A stretch of 16,605 bases of DNA from JAFAVN01 sp036378375 (GCA_036378375.1 DASUWQ010000056.1:1-16605), one strand, 5' to 3'; numbered from the stretch's first letter, positions 6,491-14,285 are shown. Notes: generated by a model from the letters alone, not told the origin. Program-made: numbers and translations.

Positions 6491-7362
6491 ATCAACTTGC
6501 AAGCGGTCAACGTCTTCTTCAGCCGAATGAGATTTGCTTCATTCAGCTCGCAGAGCGGCAAACGATATTCGCTTTCGATCATTCCCATGAGGTGAAGCGC
6601 CGCCTTTACTGGGATCGGGTTGGACTCGATGAAAAGATCCTTAAAAATCGGGTACCAACGGAGGTGGAGATCTCGAGCCTCTTGTAGCCGACTCGTGGAA
6701 AACGCCTTCACCATATCGGCAATTTGCCGCGGGATAATGTTTGAGACGACACTTACCACACCAACTGCTCCTACGGCCATGAACGGAAGCGTTAAGGGGT
6801 CGTCCCCGGAAAGGATAGTAAAGCTGGGCGGAAGCGCATTTCGCAACAAGGATACGCGGTCGCAATTACCACCGGCTTCCTTAATCGAAACCACATTCGG
6901 GCATTCCCGCACGAGGCGAACACAAGTTTCGACCGCGATCTCACTCGCAGTGCGACTCGGCACATTGTAAAGCATAACCGGCACGTTTGCCTTTTCGGCA
7001 ATGACTTTGAAATGCCGGTACATCCCTTCTTGGGTCGGCTTGTTGTAATAAGGGCTGGCCAATAAAATCCCGTCGACTCCGACCTCTGCCGCTCCGACCG
7101 ATAAATCAATTGCTTCCTGGGTTGAGTTCGATCCGGTGCCGGCAACGATTTTGCAGCGCTTGGCCGCTTGGTCCACAGCGATCTTAATCACCTGTATATG
7201 TTCTTCGTGATCTAAGGTTGCGGCTTCTCCGGTCGACCCAACCGGCACAATTCCATCGACCCCGTTCTGGATCTGAAAGTCGATCAGTTTTCGAAATGCA
7301 CCCTCATCGATTGCACCATTCTTAAAGGGAGTAACGATGGCGGTGTAGGTGCCAGTGAACAT
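6487..7362 (-). CDS. dapA: 4-hydroxy-tetrahydrodipicolinate synthase
   Basis: DapA condenses pyruvate with aspartate semialdehyde through a Schiff base, the first step of the diaminopimelate/lysine branch. The 291-aa product matches the usual length of about 292. Visible landmarks are the N-terminal TYTAIVTPF, GSTGEAATL (42-50), YYNKPTQEG (105-113), Tyr132 in LYNVPSRT, and the Schiff-base Lys161 in VSIKEA. The frame stays open upstream to 7503, but that extra 47-residue stretch is Arg-rich, translates a repeat region, and has no family counterpart, so ATG 7362 is taken as the start. The dapB start overlaps the stop. Upstream lie a 13-bp palindrome and a TCGTCC-type inverted repeat, which may hold or disturb its promoter. 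Confidence 0.96.
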   Translation of the reverse strand: MFTGTYTAIVTPFKNGAIDEGAFRKLIDFQIQNGVDGIVPVGSTGEAATLDHEEHIQVIKIAVDQAAKRCKIVAGTGSNSTQEAIDLSVGAAEVGVDGILLASPYYNKPTQEGMYRHFKVIAEKANVPVMLYNVPSRTASEIAVETCVRLVRECPNVVSIKEAGGNCDRVSLLRNALPPSFTILSGDDPLTLPFMAVGAVGVVSVVSNIIPRQIADMVKAFSTSRLQEARDLHLRWYPIFKDLFIESNPIPVKAALHLMGMIESEYRLPLCELNEANLIRLKKTLTACKLI

Positions 7363-7410
7363 GTCTCGTTTTCTACGGCAGATTTGCTCGGCCCTCAAAC
7401 GGGAAATGTG

Positions 7411-7423
7411 GGGGATCATCCCC
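7411..7423. promoter_or_regulatory. GGGGAT-C-ATCCCC palindrome upstream of dapA
   Basis: A perfect palindrome with 6-bp arms around one base lies 48 bp upstream of the dapA start codon. It could be an operator or a short hairpin in the leader. No regulator is encoded nearby, so the role is unproven. Confidence 0.3.
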
Positions 7424-7437
7424 GCTAGTCCTCGTCG

Positions 7438-7569
7438 TCGTCCTCGTCCTCGAAGGTTGCGTGTTAGCAGGTGAGTCGTCGCGATTCTCCGAGCGGATCC
7501 CATCTGCAGTCGAGATCTTCGGTTAGCATAGACCGGCGGAGGAACAACGGCTTTCGAGGACGAGGACGA
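7438..7569. repeat. TCGTCC-hexamer inverted-repeat element (copy 1)
   Basis: The arms 7438-7454 and 7553-7569 are perfect 17-bp inverted copies built of TCGTCC hexamers and ending inward in CGAA and TTCG. The interior of about 98 bp shows no gene. The element sits between gpgS and dapA. A second member with longer arms is at 14286-14413; the interiors of the two do not look alike by eye, so the shared part is the ends. Confidence 0.75.
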
Positions 7570-7591
7570 TTTCGGAGTCGCCGATAAACAC

Positions 7592-7618
7592 GGACGAGCA
7601 GGAGCTCGCCTCTACCGG
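7592..7618 (-). repeat. 27-bp palindromic repeat carrying the gpgS stop codon
   Basis: On the minus strand this reads CCGGTAGAGGCGAGCTCC followed by TGCTCGTCC. It matches a copy inside cysI (15102-15128) at 23 of 27 positions. Its GGTAG supplies the TAG stop of the glycosyltransferase gene, so the repeat either landed on or defines the present C-terminus of that protein. Confidence 0.7.
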
Positions 7619-8766
7619 CCCTGCCGGACAATCGATTCCGCCGGAAAACTCGCTTCGCGCAACAGTTGATCCCAGGGCGGCAAACTCTGCATGCGTGTAC
7701 CGTCAGTGAATTCCTCGGCTACAAACCGAAGCCTTTCTTGAAAGAATCGCGCTGTTTGCCGTTCTTCGTCTCGATTAAAAGGCAGCTTATTGAACTCGGC
7801 AACATCACGGTACCTTCGGATGATGTCATTTGCGGTTTGTTCGTACCCCGAGACCACTTCCGCCAAAGTCGACGAGTCGAGCGGGCAGCCCTCCTTTTCC
7901 AGATGGGTTAAAATGGACAAGGCGATATCTGTGACCATTCCGAGCAGACCCTCCGTCGGGCGCTCGGGATTGACGCTTTGATGCCGGTGATGGTAACGCA
8001 TGGCCAAATCCACTTGGCAGATCTCTTCCGGGTCGATTAACCGGTAGGCCTCGCAGAGCCAGCCGATTTCGACGCCCCAACCATTTTCCACCGACAAACT
8101 CGCCGCGACCCCCGTCGAAAGCGCGCACTCACCCGCAAGCGGATAGCGAAACGAATCGATAAAATCGAGTAGCGGTAGATGACCGAGGGTGCGGACCAAA
8201 GCCCGTACCAGCGGGATCAGGAAAAGCCGGGTGGCCCGGCCGTAAAGCTGTTCCTGTACTCGGCTATAAAAACCTTTGCAAAACTCATACTCTAACCCGG
8301 CTACCGGCACGGCCAATGAGATCGGTAGGGACGCGGTATAGTTCTGGATGTCGCAGTCATGAATAACCAAGGCTTGCAATTCGGTCTCACTCACGGCAAA
8401 TCCAAGGCCGCTCCAAAGATTTAATCCTTTTCCGGAAACCGCCGGCAGATCGTGGTTTCGCAACCAGGAAATGAAAGTGGGCGAATCATTCCAAAGGAGG
8501 GTGTGAGGAGTTCGGAGTTGCGACCAGAAGTCAATCGCGTCGTGTACCGACGCGAAGCCATTTATTGAAATGATCGCGTGATCGAAAAGGCTGAGTTGGT
8601 TGAGTGTCGCTACCGTGTCGATCAGCGGCTTGGTGTCGATATCACGGGCATGACAAGGCAAGAGAAGCCCGAGTCCAGCCTCCTGTAGTGTTTGATCCTC
8701 CTCAGGCTCAGCCTGGTTCAGGCGATGCAGCGTGCTGATTAGACCGTGCTGGAAAAAGTCGCTCAT
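7612..8766 (-). CDS. Glucosyl-3-phosphoglycerate synthase-like GT81 glycosyltransferase
   Basis: The 384-aa product matches the GT81 family (GpgS), retaining GT-A enzymes that move glucose from a nucleotide sugar to 3-phosphoglycerate, leading to glucosylglycerate, a compatible solute and polysaccharide precursor. Landmarks in order: LLPCHARD (35-42); SGKGLNLWSG (111-120), equivalent to PGKGEALWRS in mycobacterial GpgS; the metal-binding DxD at Asp137 and Asp139 in VIHDCDI; EFCKGFYSRV (161-170); YPLAGECAL (208-216); GWGVEIGWL (229-237); and QVDLAMRYHHRHQSV (251-265). ATG 8766 is chosen; an in-frame GTG at 8772 is an alternative. The stop lies inside a dispersed repeat. No phosphatase (GpgP) is in the window, so the final product is uncertain, and mannosyl or other donor use is possible. 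Confidence 0.75.
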   Translation of the reverse strand: MSDFFQHGLISTLHRLNQAEPEEDQTLQEAGLGLLLPCHARDIDTKPLIDTVATLNQLSLFDHAIISINGFASVHDAIDFWSQLRTPHTLLWNDSPTFISWLRNHDLPAVSGKGLNLWSGLGFAVSETELQALVIHDCDIQNYTASLPISLAVPVAGLEYEFCKGFYSRVQEQLYGRATRLFLIPLVRALVRTLGHLPLLDFIDSFRYPLAGECALSTGVAASLSVENGWGVEIGWLCEAYRLIDPEEICQVDLAMRYHHRHQSVNPERPTEGLLGMVTDIALSILTHLEKEGCPLDSSTLAEVVSGYEQTANDIIRRYRDVAEFNKLPFNRDEERQTARFFQERLRFVAEEFTDGTRMQSLPPWDQLLREASFPAESIVRQGR

Positions 8767-8783
8767 GGTCACCGCAAGGATAC

Positions 8784-8806
8784 AGGAGCCAGAATCCAGG
8801 AGCCAG
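8784..8806 (-). repeat. AGGAGCCAG direct repeat upstream of the GT81 gene
   Basis: AGGAGCCAG at 8784-8792 is followed directly by AATCCAGGAGCCAG at 8793-8806. It is the C-for-T counterpart of the folK leader repeat at 5487-5515 and has the same orientation and position relative to a minus-strand start codon. Confidence 0.6.
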
Positions 8807-8825
8807 GAGAGAGAGGGAGGTTACA

Positions 8826-8857
8826 GTGAGAAGTGAGAGGTGAGAGGTGTGAGGTGA
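8826..8857. repeat. GTGAGAGGTGA-type direct-repeat tract
   Basis: A 32-bp tract of GTGAGA/GGTGAGA units, similar in style to the GTGATTGGTGA tract at 3919-3952. It lies in the divergent gap between the GT81 gene and abfA. Confidence 0.55.
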
Positions 8858-9143
8858 ATGGGCCGCGACTTTTGGTGGGGCGAGGCTCCCGAAAGACCTA
8901 AAGTGTTGAGCAGGGTTCGACCTGTTTCGACGAGGAAGAGGAATAATAGGCCGCTAGTCGCGCCGAGCCGCTCTCCTCGTGTCGTTTGCCAAAGAATTTG
9001 CAAGTGCTCGTTTGCAATCCTCTCATGGGAAGCGGTAGATGAGTGTCTGGACTCCGATTTTATGGTGCAGGATTCGTGAACGTTCGCACTTGCTGTTGCG
9101 TCGCGTGCTTTTTGCGACTCGCACCAACCCCTGAACAACCATC
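8858..9143. promoter_or_regulatory. Divergent intergenic region upstream of abfA
   Basis: This gap must hold the promoter of the arabinoside locus. GGGGCGAGGCTCCCG (about 8877-8891) and CGCCGAGCCGC (about 8960-8970) look like remnants of another GC-rich repeat. GAACGTTC (9078-9085) is an 8-bp palindrome with a central CG, the layout used by LacI-family operators, 59 bp before the abfA start. GTCGC (9100-9104) and GCGAC (9114-9118) could form a small hairpin before the start. An open frame across most of the gap on the minus strand (8821-9138) is not protein-like. None of the sites is proven. Confidence 0.3.
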
Positions 9144-10658
9144 ATGAAAAAAGCTCGTATCACTCTTGACGCCGATTTTACCATCTCCGAAATCGATCGC
9201 CGCCTGTTTGGCGCGTTCGTCGAGCATTTGGGGCGTTGCGTCTACACGGGAATCTTCGAACCGGGACACCCGACCGCCGACAAGCACGGGTTCCGTTTGG
9301 ATGTTCTGGACCTCGTGCGCGAGTTGGGTCCGACTATCATGCGATATCCCGGAGGGAACTTTCTCTCCGGCTATAATTGGGAAGATGGCGTTGGTCCGAT
9401 CGAATCCAGGCCTTCTCGACTCGATCTTGCTTGGGCCAGCACCGAGACCAACCAGTTTGGCACCAACGAGTTTATCACTTGGTGTCGCTTAGCTGGTATC
9501 GAACCAATGCTGGGCGTGAATCTGGGGACCCGAGGTCCGGACGAAGCTCGCGACCTGGTCGAGTATTGCAATCATCCCGGTGGAACTCGGCTTAGCGAGC
9601 TTCGCAAGAGCCACGGTTATGAGTGGCCGCATGGAGTGAAGTTCTGGTGCTTGGGCAACGAGATGGACGGACCCTGGCAGATCTGCCAAAAAACTGCGGG
9701 CGAATACGGCCGCGCCGCCACAGAAGCAGCGAAGGTAATGAAATGGGTGGACCCTTCCCTTCAATTGGCGGCTTGCGGATCATCGCATCGAGCGATGCCG
9801 ACTTTCGGCGCCTGGGAATACGAAGTGATGGAGCACACCTTCGATCATGTCGATTTCTTATCGTTGCACATGTACTTTGCAAACCCGCTCAATGATAGCT
9901 CCGAGTTCTTTGCCAATATCGACATCATGGATCGATTCATTAAGGAGGCAGCGGCGGTTAGCGATGCGGTCGCAGCTAAACGGCGATCTGGAAAACGGAT
10001 GATGCTTTCCTTCGACGAGTGGAATGTCTGGTACAAAGCGCGTTCGGAAGCTGACCATCAACAACCTGGATGGCCGATTGCGCCCCGGTTAATCGAGGAA
10101 GTTTACGATCTAATGGATGCGCTGATGGTCGGCGGTGCTCTTATCACTTTGCTGAACAACGCGGATCGGGTGAAATGCGCGTGTCTGGCACAACTAGTGA
10201 ATGTGATTGGTGCGATCAAAACGGAACCTGGCGGACCGGCCTGGCGGCAAACAATCTTTCATCCGTTCAAACTCGTCGCGGAGCTAGCGCACGGCAGTGT
10301 GTTGCAGACAAGGATTGAGGGACCGAAAGTCACGACCAAGACCGCTGGGGAAGCCCCTGAGCTGGTGGTCAGTGCTGTCTTCCGCCCCGAGTCGCAGGCA
10401 GTATCCCTCTTCCTTTTGAATCGAAGTCCAGATAGCGAAGTTGAGGTCGATGGTGTGCTCCGCGGGTTCCCAGCTTTTCAAAAAGCGAACGGGCAACGAA
10501 TCACCGGGAGCAATCTACAACGGACAAACACAGCAGCTGATCCTGACGCAGTCGTTCCCCAAGCCCATCAGGATTTTTCTTTGAGTGATGATAGTTTCAC
10601 ACTCCGAATACCGCCCTTGTCGTGGGATGTATTGACGCTCAACTACAAAACCCCTTGA
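9144..10658 (+). CDS. abfA: Cytoplasmic GH51 alpha-L-arabinofuranosidase
   Basis: GH51 enzymes release terminal alpha-L-arabinofuranose from arabinoxylan- and arabinan-derived oligosaccharides with retention. The 504-aa length is typical of bacterial members. The TIM barrel contains MRYPGGNFLSGYNWEDGVGP (66-85), LGVNLGTRG (123-131), the acid/base Glu173 in WCLGNEMDGPW, HMYFANP (242-248), and the nucleophile Glu292 in SFDEWNVWY, close in number to Glu175 and Glu294 of the Geobacillus enzyme. From about residue 380 the C-terminal beta-sandwich domain follows. There is no signal peptide, so it acts in the cytoplasm on imported oligosaccharides, consistent with the ABC importer genes beginning 51 bp downstream. 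No Shine-Dalgarno precedes the ATG. Some GH51 members have endoglucanase activity; the close fit of motifs favours arabinofuranosidase. Confidence 0.93.
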   Translation: MKKARITLDADFTISEIDRRLFGAFVEHLGRCVYTGIFEPGHPTADKHGFRLDVLDLVRELGPTIMRYPGGNFLSGYNWEDGVGPIESRPSRLDLAWASTETNQFGTNEFITWCRLAGIEPMLGVNLGTRGPDEARDLVEYCNHPGGTRLSELRKSHGYEWPHGVKFWCLGNEMDGPWQICQKTAGEYGRAATEAAKVMKWVDPSLQLAACGSSHRAMPTFGAWEYEVMEHTFDHVDFLSLHMYFANPLNDSSEFFANIDIMDRFIKEAAAVSDAVAAKRRSGKRMMLSFDEWNVWYKARSEADHQQPGWPIAPRLIEEVYDLMDALMVGGALITLLNNADRVKCACLAQLVNVIGAIKTEPGGPAWRQTIFHPFKLVAELAHGSVLQTRIEGPKVTTKTAGEAPELVVSAVFRPESQAVSLFLLNRSPDSEVEVDGVLRGFPAFQKANGQRITGSNLQRTNTAADPDAVVPQAHQDFSLSDDSFTLRIPPLSWDVLTLNYKTP

Positions 10659-10709
10659 ACCGCCTTCCTTTTCTTTCTATATCGAAATAATACCTGTGTT
10701 CCCCCTGGC

Positions 10710-12011
10710 ATGAAAACGTTAACTCTTGTTTTCGCGGTTGTTTTAGGCCTTCGGGCTTATGCTCCAGCGGCTCCGCTGGAACTCACTTATTGGGACTTCC
10801 TTGGTGGCGGAGATGGAATCCGCATGAAGCAAATCGTTGAAGCGTTCAACAAAAGCCAGAGCGACATTCATGTCACTGAATCGACTCTGACATGGGGTGA
10901 GCCTTTCTACACCAAAGTGCATACCGGGGTGGTTGCCGGTCAGACCCCGGATGTGATGACCTACCATTTGTCCCATTTTCCGGCGGGTATTAAGGCCAAA
11001 GATTTGCGGCCGTTTACTACAGAAGAGCTAGCCGCCGCCGGTCTTAAAGCGTCTGATTTCCAGGCTTCATTGATTCAAAGATCTCTTGAAATTAGCAAGA
11101 CGTATGGAGGCACCGATCAACTCTTTGGCGTCCCGCTGGATATGCATACGCTCGTCTTGTATTACAATAAGACCGCGCTTGGTAAGGCAGGTTTGCTCGA
11201 TGCCGACGGTAAGCCCACCGGTCTAGATAGTCTCGCGGCATTTACCAAGATGTTAACGGAAGCCAAGACCAAAACGCATTTGATCCCAGTTTCGGCCAAT
11301 ATTTACTCTCAGGATCCGGCCTCGCTATGGCGCATCTGGTACACCTTTTTCGTACAGCAGGGCGGGGACTTTGTTAAAAATGGCCAGCTCAGCTTTGATG
11401 ATGTGAACGTTCAAGGAATTAAGTCGTTACAGATCATGGCGGACTGGTCCAAGGAAGGCTTGATCCCGAAAAACGTCGGTTACGCGTCAATGGTAGCTCT
11501 GTTTACGGCCGCACGATCCGATTTCATGATCAATGGCAACTGGGAGGTGCCCACCCTCGTGGACCTGAAAAAGTCGGGCAAGTTGCCCTTCGACTACGGA
11601 GTGGTGGCTTTCCCCAAACTGTTCGATAACCAAGAAACCTGGGCCGATTCCCATCAACTGGCGATTCCCAACAACGACAAAACTCCGGCTACGCCGGAAA
11701 AAGTGGCAGCGGCGCTCAAATTTATCGCCTTCGTGGTTAAACAAGTGACTTGGGCGGGCGGCGGTCATATCCCTGCCTATCTGCCGGTACAAGAGAGTGA
11801 CACTTTTAAGCAGATGGTTCCCAACAACGAATATAGTACGCAGGCAGCCAAAGATCTGGCGTTTGAGCCGACGCTGCCAATTTTCGGGGTTGGCGGACCG
11901 ACCTTCGTTCCTATTAGCAACTTCTTGGTGCCGGCAGTCAACGGACAAGCGCCCGTCGATCAGTCCATGAAACAGTTTACGGACGAGCTGGAAAAATTCC
12001 AGAAGCAGTAA
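10710..12011 (+). CDS. ABC sugar importer, extracellular solute-binding protein (family 1)
   Basis: The 433-aa protein has a signal peptide (MKTLTLVFAVVLGLRAYA, likely cleaved near residue 18-20) with no lipobox cysteine, so it is a free periplasmic protein, as expected in a diderm. The mature part begins LELTYWDFLGGGDG and continues as a family 1 sugar-binding protein: FNKSQSDIHV, YTKVHTGVVAGQTPDVMTY, FGVPLDMHTLVLYYNKTAL, and WRIWYTFFVQQGGDF. It would capture oligosaccharides and deliver them to the two downstream permeases. Position after abfA suggests arabinose-containing oligosaccharides. That substrate is inference, since family 1 proteins bind many sugars. The start has no evident Shine-Dalgarno. 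Confidence 0.9.
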   Translation: MKTLTLVFAVVLGLRAYAPAAPLELTYWDFLGGGDGIRMKQIVEAFNKSQSDIHVTESTLTWGEPFYTKVHTGVVAGQTPDVMTYHLSHFPAGIKAKDLRPFTTEELAAAGLKASDFQASLIQRSLEISKTYGGTDQLFGVPLDMHTLVLYYNKTALGKAGLLDADGKPTGLDSLAAFTKMLTEAKTKTHLIPVSANIYSQDPASLWRIWYTFFVQQGGDFVKNGQLSFDDVNVQGIKSLQIMADWSKEGLIPKNVGYASMVALFTAARSDFMINGNWEVPTLVDLKKSGKLPFDYGVVAFPKLFDNQETWADSHQLAIPNNDKTPATPEKVAAALKFIAFVVKQVTWAGGGHIPAYLPVQESDTFKQMVPNNEYSTQAAKDLAFEPTLPIFGVGGPTFVPISNFLVPAVNGQAPVDQSMKQFTDELEKFQKQ

Positions 12012-12039
12012 TAGTAACAGTCACTTGTCGCGGTCATTT

Positions 12040-12054
12040 AACGCGCTACGCGTT
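12040..12054 (+). promoter_or_regulatory. Intercistronic hairpin between binding-protein and permease genes
   Basis: AACGCG (12040-12045) and CGCGTT (12049-12054) form a perfect 6-bp stem with a 3-nt loop in the 75-bp gap. No T-run follows. In binding-protein-dependent importers such a hairpin often protects the upstream message, so the binding protein is made in excess over the permeases. That role is inferred here. Confidence 0.45.
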
Positions 12055-12086
12055 CCCAAACTTACTCAGAGCCGGTTCCTCCCGCA

Positions 12087-12977
12087 ATGCCGCCAGCTGA
12101 ACCGAACGGCCCGCAGAAAAAGCGGAAGAGGAATTCTTGGATCGCGTACGCGTTTGTTGGCCCGTTTCTGTTGTTCTACGTATTATTTCTGATTTATCCG
12201 GCGCTACGGGTCGTTTACCTGAGTTTAACCAACTCCGACATCGCCGGACAGGGCCATTTCACGGGGTTGGCTAACTACCACGAACTAGTTTTCGACCAAG
12301 AATTTTGGGTGGCGGTTGGACACACCGTCTATTTTGTTGTTCTAACGGTGGTTCCTAACACCGCCGTGGGGTTCTTTTTAGCGCTGCTCGTGTTGCGGTT
12401 GAAGCGACTGCGTTTGCCGATCTTATCGGCTCTTTTTTTGCCGTACGTGCTTCCCGTGAGCGTTGTGACCAACTGCATCGCGCTTTGGATGTTAGATGCG
12501 AATTTCGGCATCGTGAATAATCTGCTCGGCACCAACACCGCTTGGTTCGGCGATGCTGGTTTTGCCATGCCGGGCGTGGCTTTGGTTACCATCTGGTGGA
12601 CGGTTGGGTTCAACATGCTGCTTTTCATCGCCGGTCTCCAAAATATCCCCGTCGAATACTACGAAGCCGCAGCTCTCGATGGGGCTAACGGTTTCGAACG
12701 GTTTCTCTTTGTGACCTGTCCCTTGATCTGGCCGGTGGCTAGTCTGGTGCTGATTCTGCAGCTGATCGCTCAATTTAAAATCTTTGACCAGGTCTATCTG
12801 CTGACATTCGGTGGGCCGTCCAATGCAACCACGGTCGTGCTGCTTTACATGTATCGGGAGGCATTCCAACAAGGCCGAGGAGGATATGCATCGGCGGTGG
12901 CGATGGCACTTGTGGTGATCATCGTAGTAGTCTCCCTAGTTCAGTCGCGCCTGCTGCGCGTCAAATCGGTCAGATGA
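12087..12977 (+). CDS. ABC sugar importer permease, MalF/UgpA type
   Basis: This 296-aa inner-membrane protein starts with a basic cytoplasmic tail (PQKKRKRNSW) and has about six membrane helices, beginning with IAYAFVGPFLLFYVLFLIYP (19-38). The EAA loop that docks the ATPase is EAAALDGANGFERFLFVTCP (193-212). LTNSDIAGQGHFTGLANYHE between the first two helices is typical of the MalF-like subunit of family 1 sugar importers. It forms a heterodimer with the next gene product, whose start it overlaps by 4 bp (ATGA). Confidence 0.93.
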   Translation: MPPAEPNGPQKKRKRNSWIAYAFVGPFLLFYVLFLIYPALRVVYLSLTNSDIAGQGHFTGLANYHELVFDQEFWVAVGHTVYFVVLTVVPNTAVGFFLALLVLRLKRLRLPILSALFLPYVLPVSVVTNCIALWMLDANFGIVNNLLGTNTAWFGDAGFAMPGVALVTIWWTVGFNMLLFIAGLQNIPVEYYEAAALDGANGFERFLFVTCPLIWPVASLVLILQLIAQFKIFDQVYLLTFGGPSNATTVVLLYMYREAFQQGRGGYASAVAMALVVIIVVVSLVQSRLLRVKSVR

Positions 12978-13804
12978 AAACTGGAAAAACATCGATCTTA
13001 GGGATTGCTTGCACTGTCTTTACCGTGATCCTCGCGATCGCATGGCTTTTTCCCATCTATTGGATGGGGGCCACCTCGCTGAAAGCTGAAACGGATACGA
13101 TTGTTAATCCGCCTACCCTTTTCCCTTGGCCACCTAACTTTGACGCTTTCGTCTATATTATCCAGAACAGCCCATTCTTTCGCTGGTACCTGAACACGGT
13201 CGTCACCTCGGTCAGTGTGACCTTCCTGTGCATACTGTTTTCCCTGATGTGCGCGTATGCGCTGTCCCGGCTTGAGTTTTGGGGAAAACGGTTGCTCTAC
13301 GCCTCCTTGCTCGTGGGTTTTATGCTGCCGTTCGCCACCATGGCGGTCCCGCTGTTCATGTTTATGACGCAGCTCAATTTCGTTAATACCTTTGCCGGTT
13401 TAATTGCTCCGCAAGTGGCTACGCCGTTGGCGGTGATCGTGTTTAAGCAGTTCTTTGATGAAGTACCTCGCGATTTCCGTGATGCTGCCCTGATCGACGG
13501 GGCGAGCGAGTTTAAGATTCTCTTCAAGATTTATCTACCCGTCAACTGGAGCATTGTCTGGGCGATGAGCATCATCATCTTCATCGGCACGTGGAACAAT
13601 TTCTTATGGCCGCTGATTGTTACCAACTCGACTCCGATGCTCACGGTTCCGGTTGGAATGACACAAGTCCAATCAGCTTACGGGGTCGCTTTTGCTAAGA
13701 TCTGCGCCACCGGTGTTTTAGCATCGATCCCGACGGCGGCCGCTTATCTCTTTTTCCAAAAACGGGTTACCCAAGGGGTGATGGCTGCCGCCGGGCTTAA
13801 ATAG
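12974..13804 (+). CDS. ABC sugar importer permease, MalG/UgpE type
   Basis: The 276-aa second permease has about six membrane helices and the usual MalG-like start (ILAIAWLFPIYWMGATSLKAE, about residues 19-39). Its EAA loop reads RDAALIDGASEFKILFKIYL (169-188). The C-terminus ends FFQKRVTQGVMAAAGLK, a common ending (QGLTAGAVK-like) in this family. It is coupled to the first permease by ATGA. No ATP-binding subunit gene follows; the next gene is convergent and 16 bp away. As with many family 1 importers, a shared ATPase of the MsmX/UgpC type elsewhere in the genome probably energises it. Confidence 0.93.
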   Translation: MKTGKTSILGIACTVFTVILAIAWLFPIYWMGATSLKAETDTIVNPPTLFPWPPNFDAFVYIIQNSPFFRWYLNTVVTSVSVTFLCILFSLMCAYALSRLEFWGKRLLYASLLVGFMLPFATMAVPLFMFMTQLNFVNTFAGLIAPQVATPLAVIVFKQFFDEVPRDFRDAALIDGASEFKILFKIYLPVNWSIVWAMSIIIFIGTWNNFLWPLIVTNSTPMLTVPVGMTQVQSAYGVAFAKICATGVLASIPTAAAYLFFQKRVTQGVMAAAGLK

Positions 13805-13820
13805 AGGGACAGATCTGGCT

Positions 13821-14213
13821 CTATTGCGCGGCGACCAGTTGCGTGGGTTGGACCACGGCTCCGTTGACCAGCACCACTGCAAAGAAGTGTTGGCGCGCGC
13901 CGTTCACTTCGCCATCGAAATTGGCTAGGAAATAAGGTGCCGGTGACTCCTTAAGATCGACACCGGTTAGAAACACGTCTCGGGCGCCGTAAAATTGTTT
14001 GGCCCAAGTCAACGCGTTGACTCCCGCCTCGTGTTGAAGCTTTCCATGTAAGTCTTCAACGGGAGGTTGAGCGACCGCATAGTCGTCCGGCAGAGCGAAA
14101 ACATACGTTACCGGCGCTCCGGTCTGGCTTGTCATGTTGAATTGTAATACTGTCTGGCCAGCGTAGGCCATAGCGGCCCAGCAGAGCCAGCCGAAGAGGA
14201 TCAATCGTTTCAT
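13821..14213 (-). CDS. Small secreted hypothetical protein, 130 aa
   Basis: I do not recognise the family. The start at ATG 14213 gives a clear signal peptide (MKRLILFGWLCWAAMAYAG, cleavage likely after AYA at 16-18), so the product is exported. The mature part of about 110 residues is beta-rich in appearance (TVLQFNMTSQTGAPVTYVFA, then HFFAVVLVNGAVVQPTQLVA) with no cysteines and no catalytic motif. The frame stays open upstream to 14399, but that stretch translates the TCGTCC-type repeat as Arg/Ala-rich sequence and would bury the signal peptide, so the shorter start is preferred. It converges on the permease gene with a 16-bp gap. A role cannot be assigned. Confidence 0.7.
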   Translation of the reverse strand: MKRLILFGWLCWAAMAYAGQTVLQFNMTSQTGAPVTYVFALPDDYAVAQPPVEDLHGKLQHEAGVNALTWAKQFYGARDVFLTGVDLKESPAPYFLANFDGEVNGARQHFFAVVLVNGAVVQPTQLVAAQ

Positions 14214-14224
14214 GTACACTGTAC
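14214..14224 (-). promoter_or_regulatory. GTACA-C-TGTAC palindrome at a start codon
   Basis: A perfect 11-bp palindrome directly adjoins the start codon of the small secreted protein. It could be an operator or a leader hairpin, or chance; nothing else supports a role. Confidence 0.25.
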
Positions 14225-14285
14225 GCACGTCGGATGTAGGGAGGATTTGCGGGGCGGATAGAAAAGGTAGGGGCTCGTAAAGCCG

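Noticed and set aside
7363..7503. N-terminal extension of dapA to an upstream start
   Set aside because: The extra residues are Arg-rich, come partly from the TCGTCC repeat, and have no place in the DapA family, whose start fits ATG 7362.
9100..9118. Attenuator hairpin before abfA
   Set aside because: The stem is only 5 bp with a 9-nt loop and no associated leader peptide or T-run placement, so it is mentioned only as part of the upstream region.
8821..9138. 105-codon minus-strand frame in the gap before abfA
   Set aside because: Its composition is Ser/His/Arg-mixed without globular pattern, it overlaps simple repeats, and the region is expected to be a divergent promoter.
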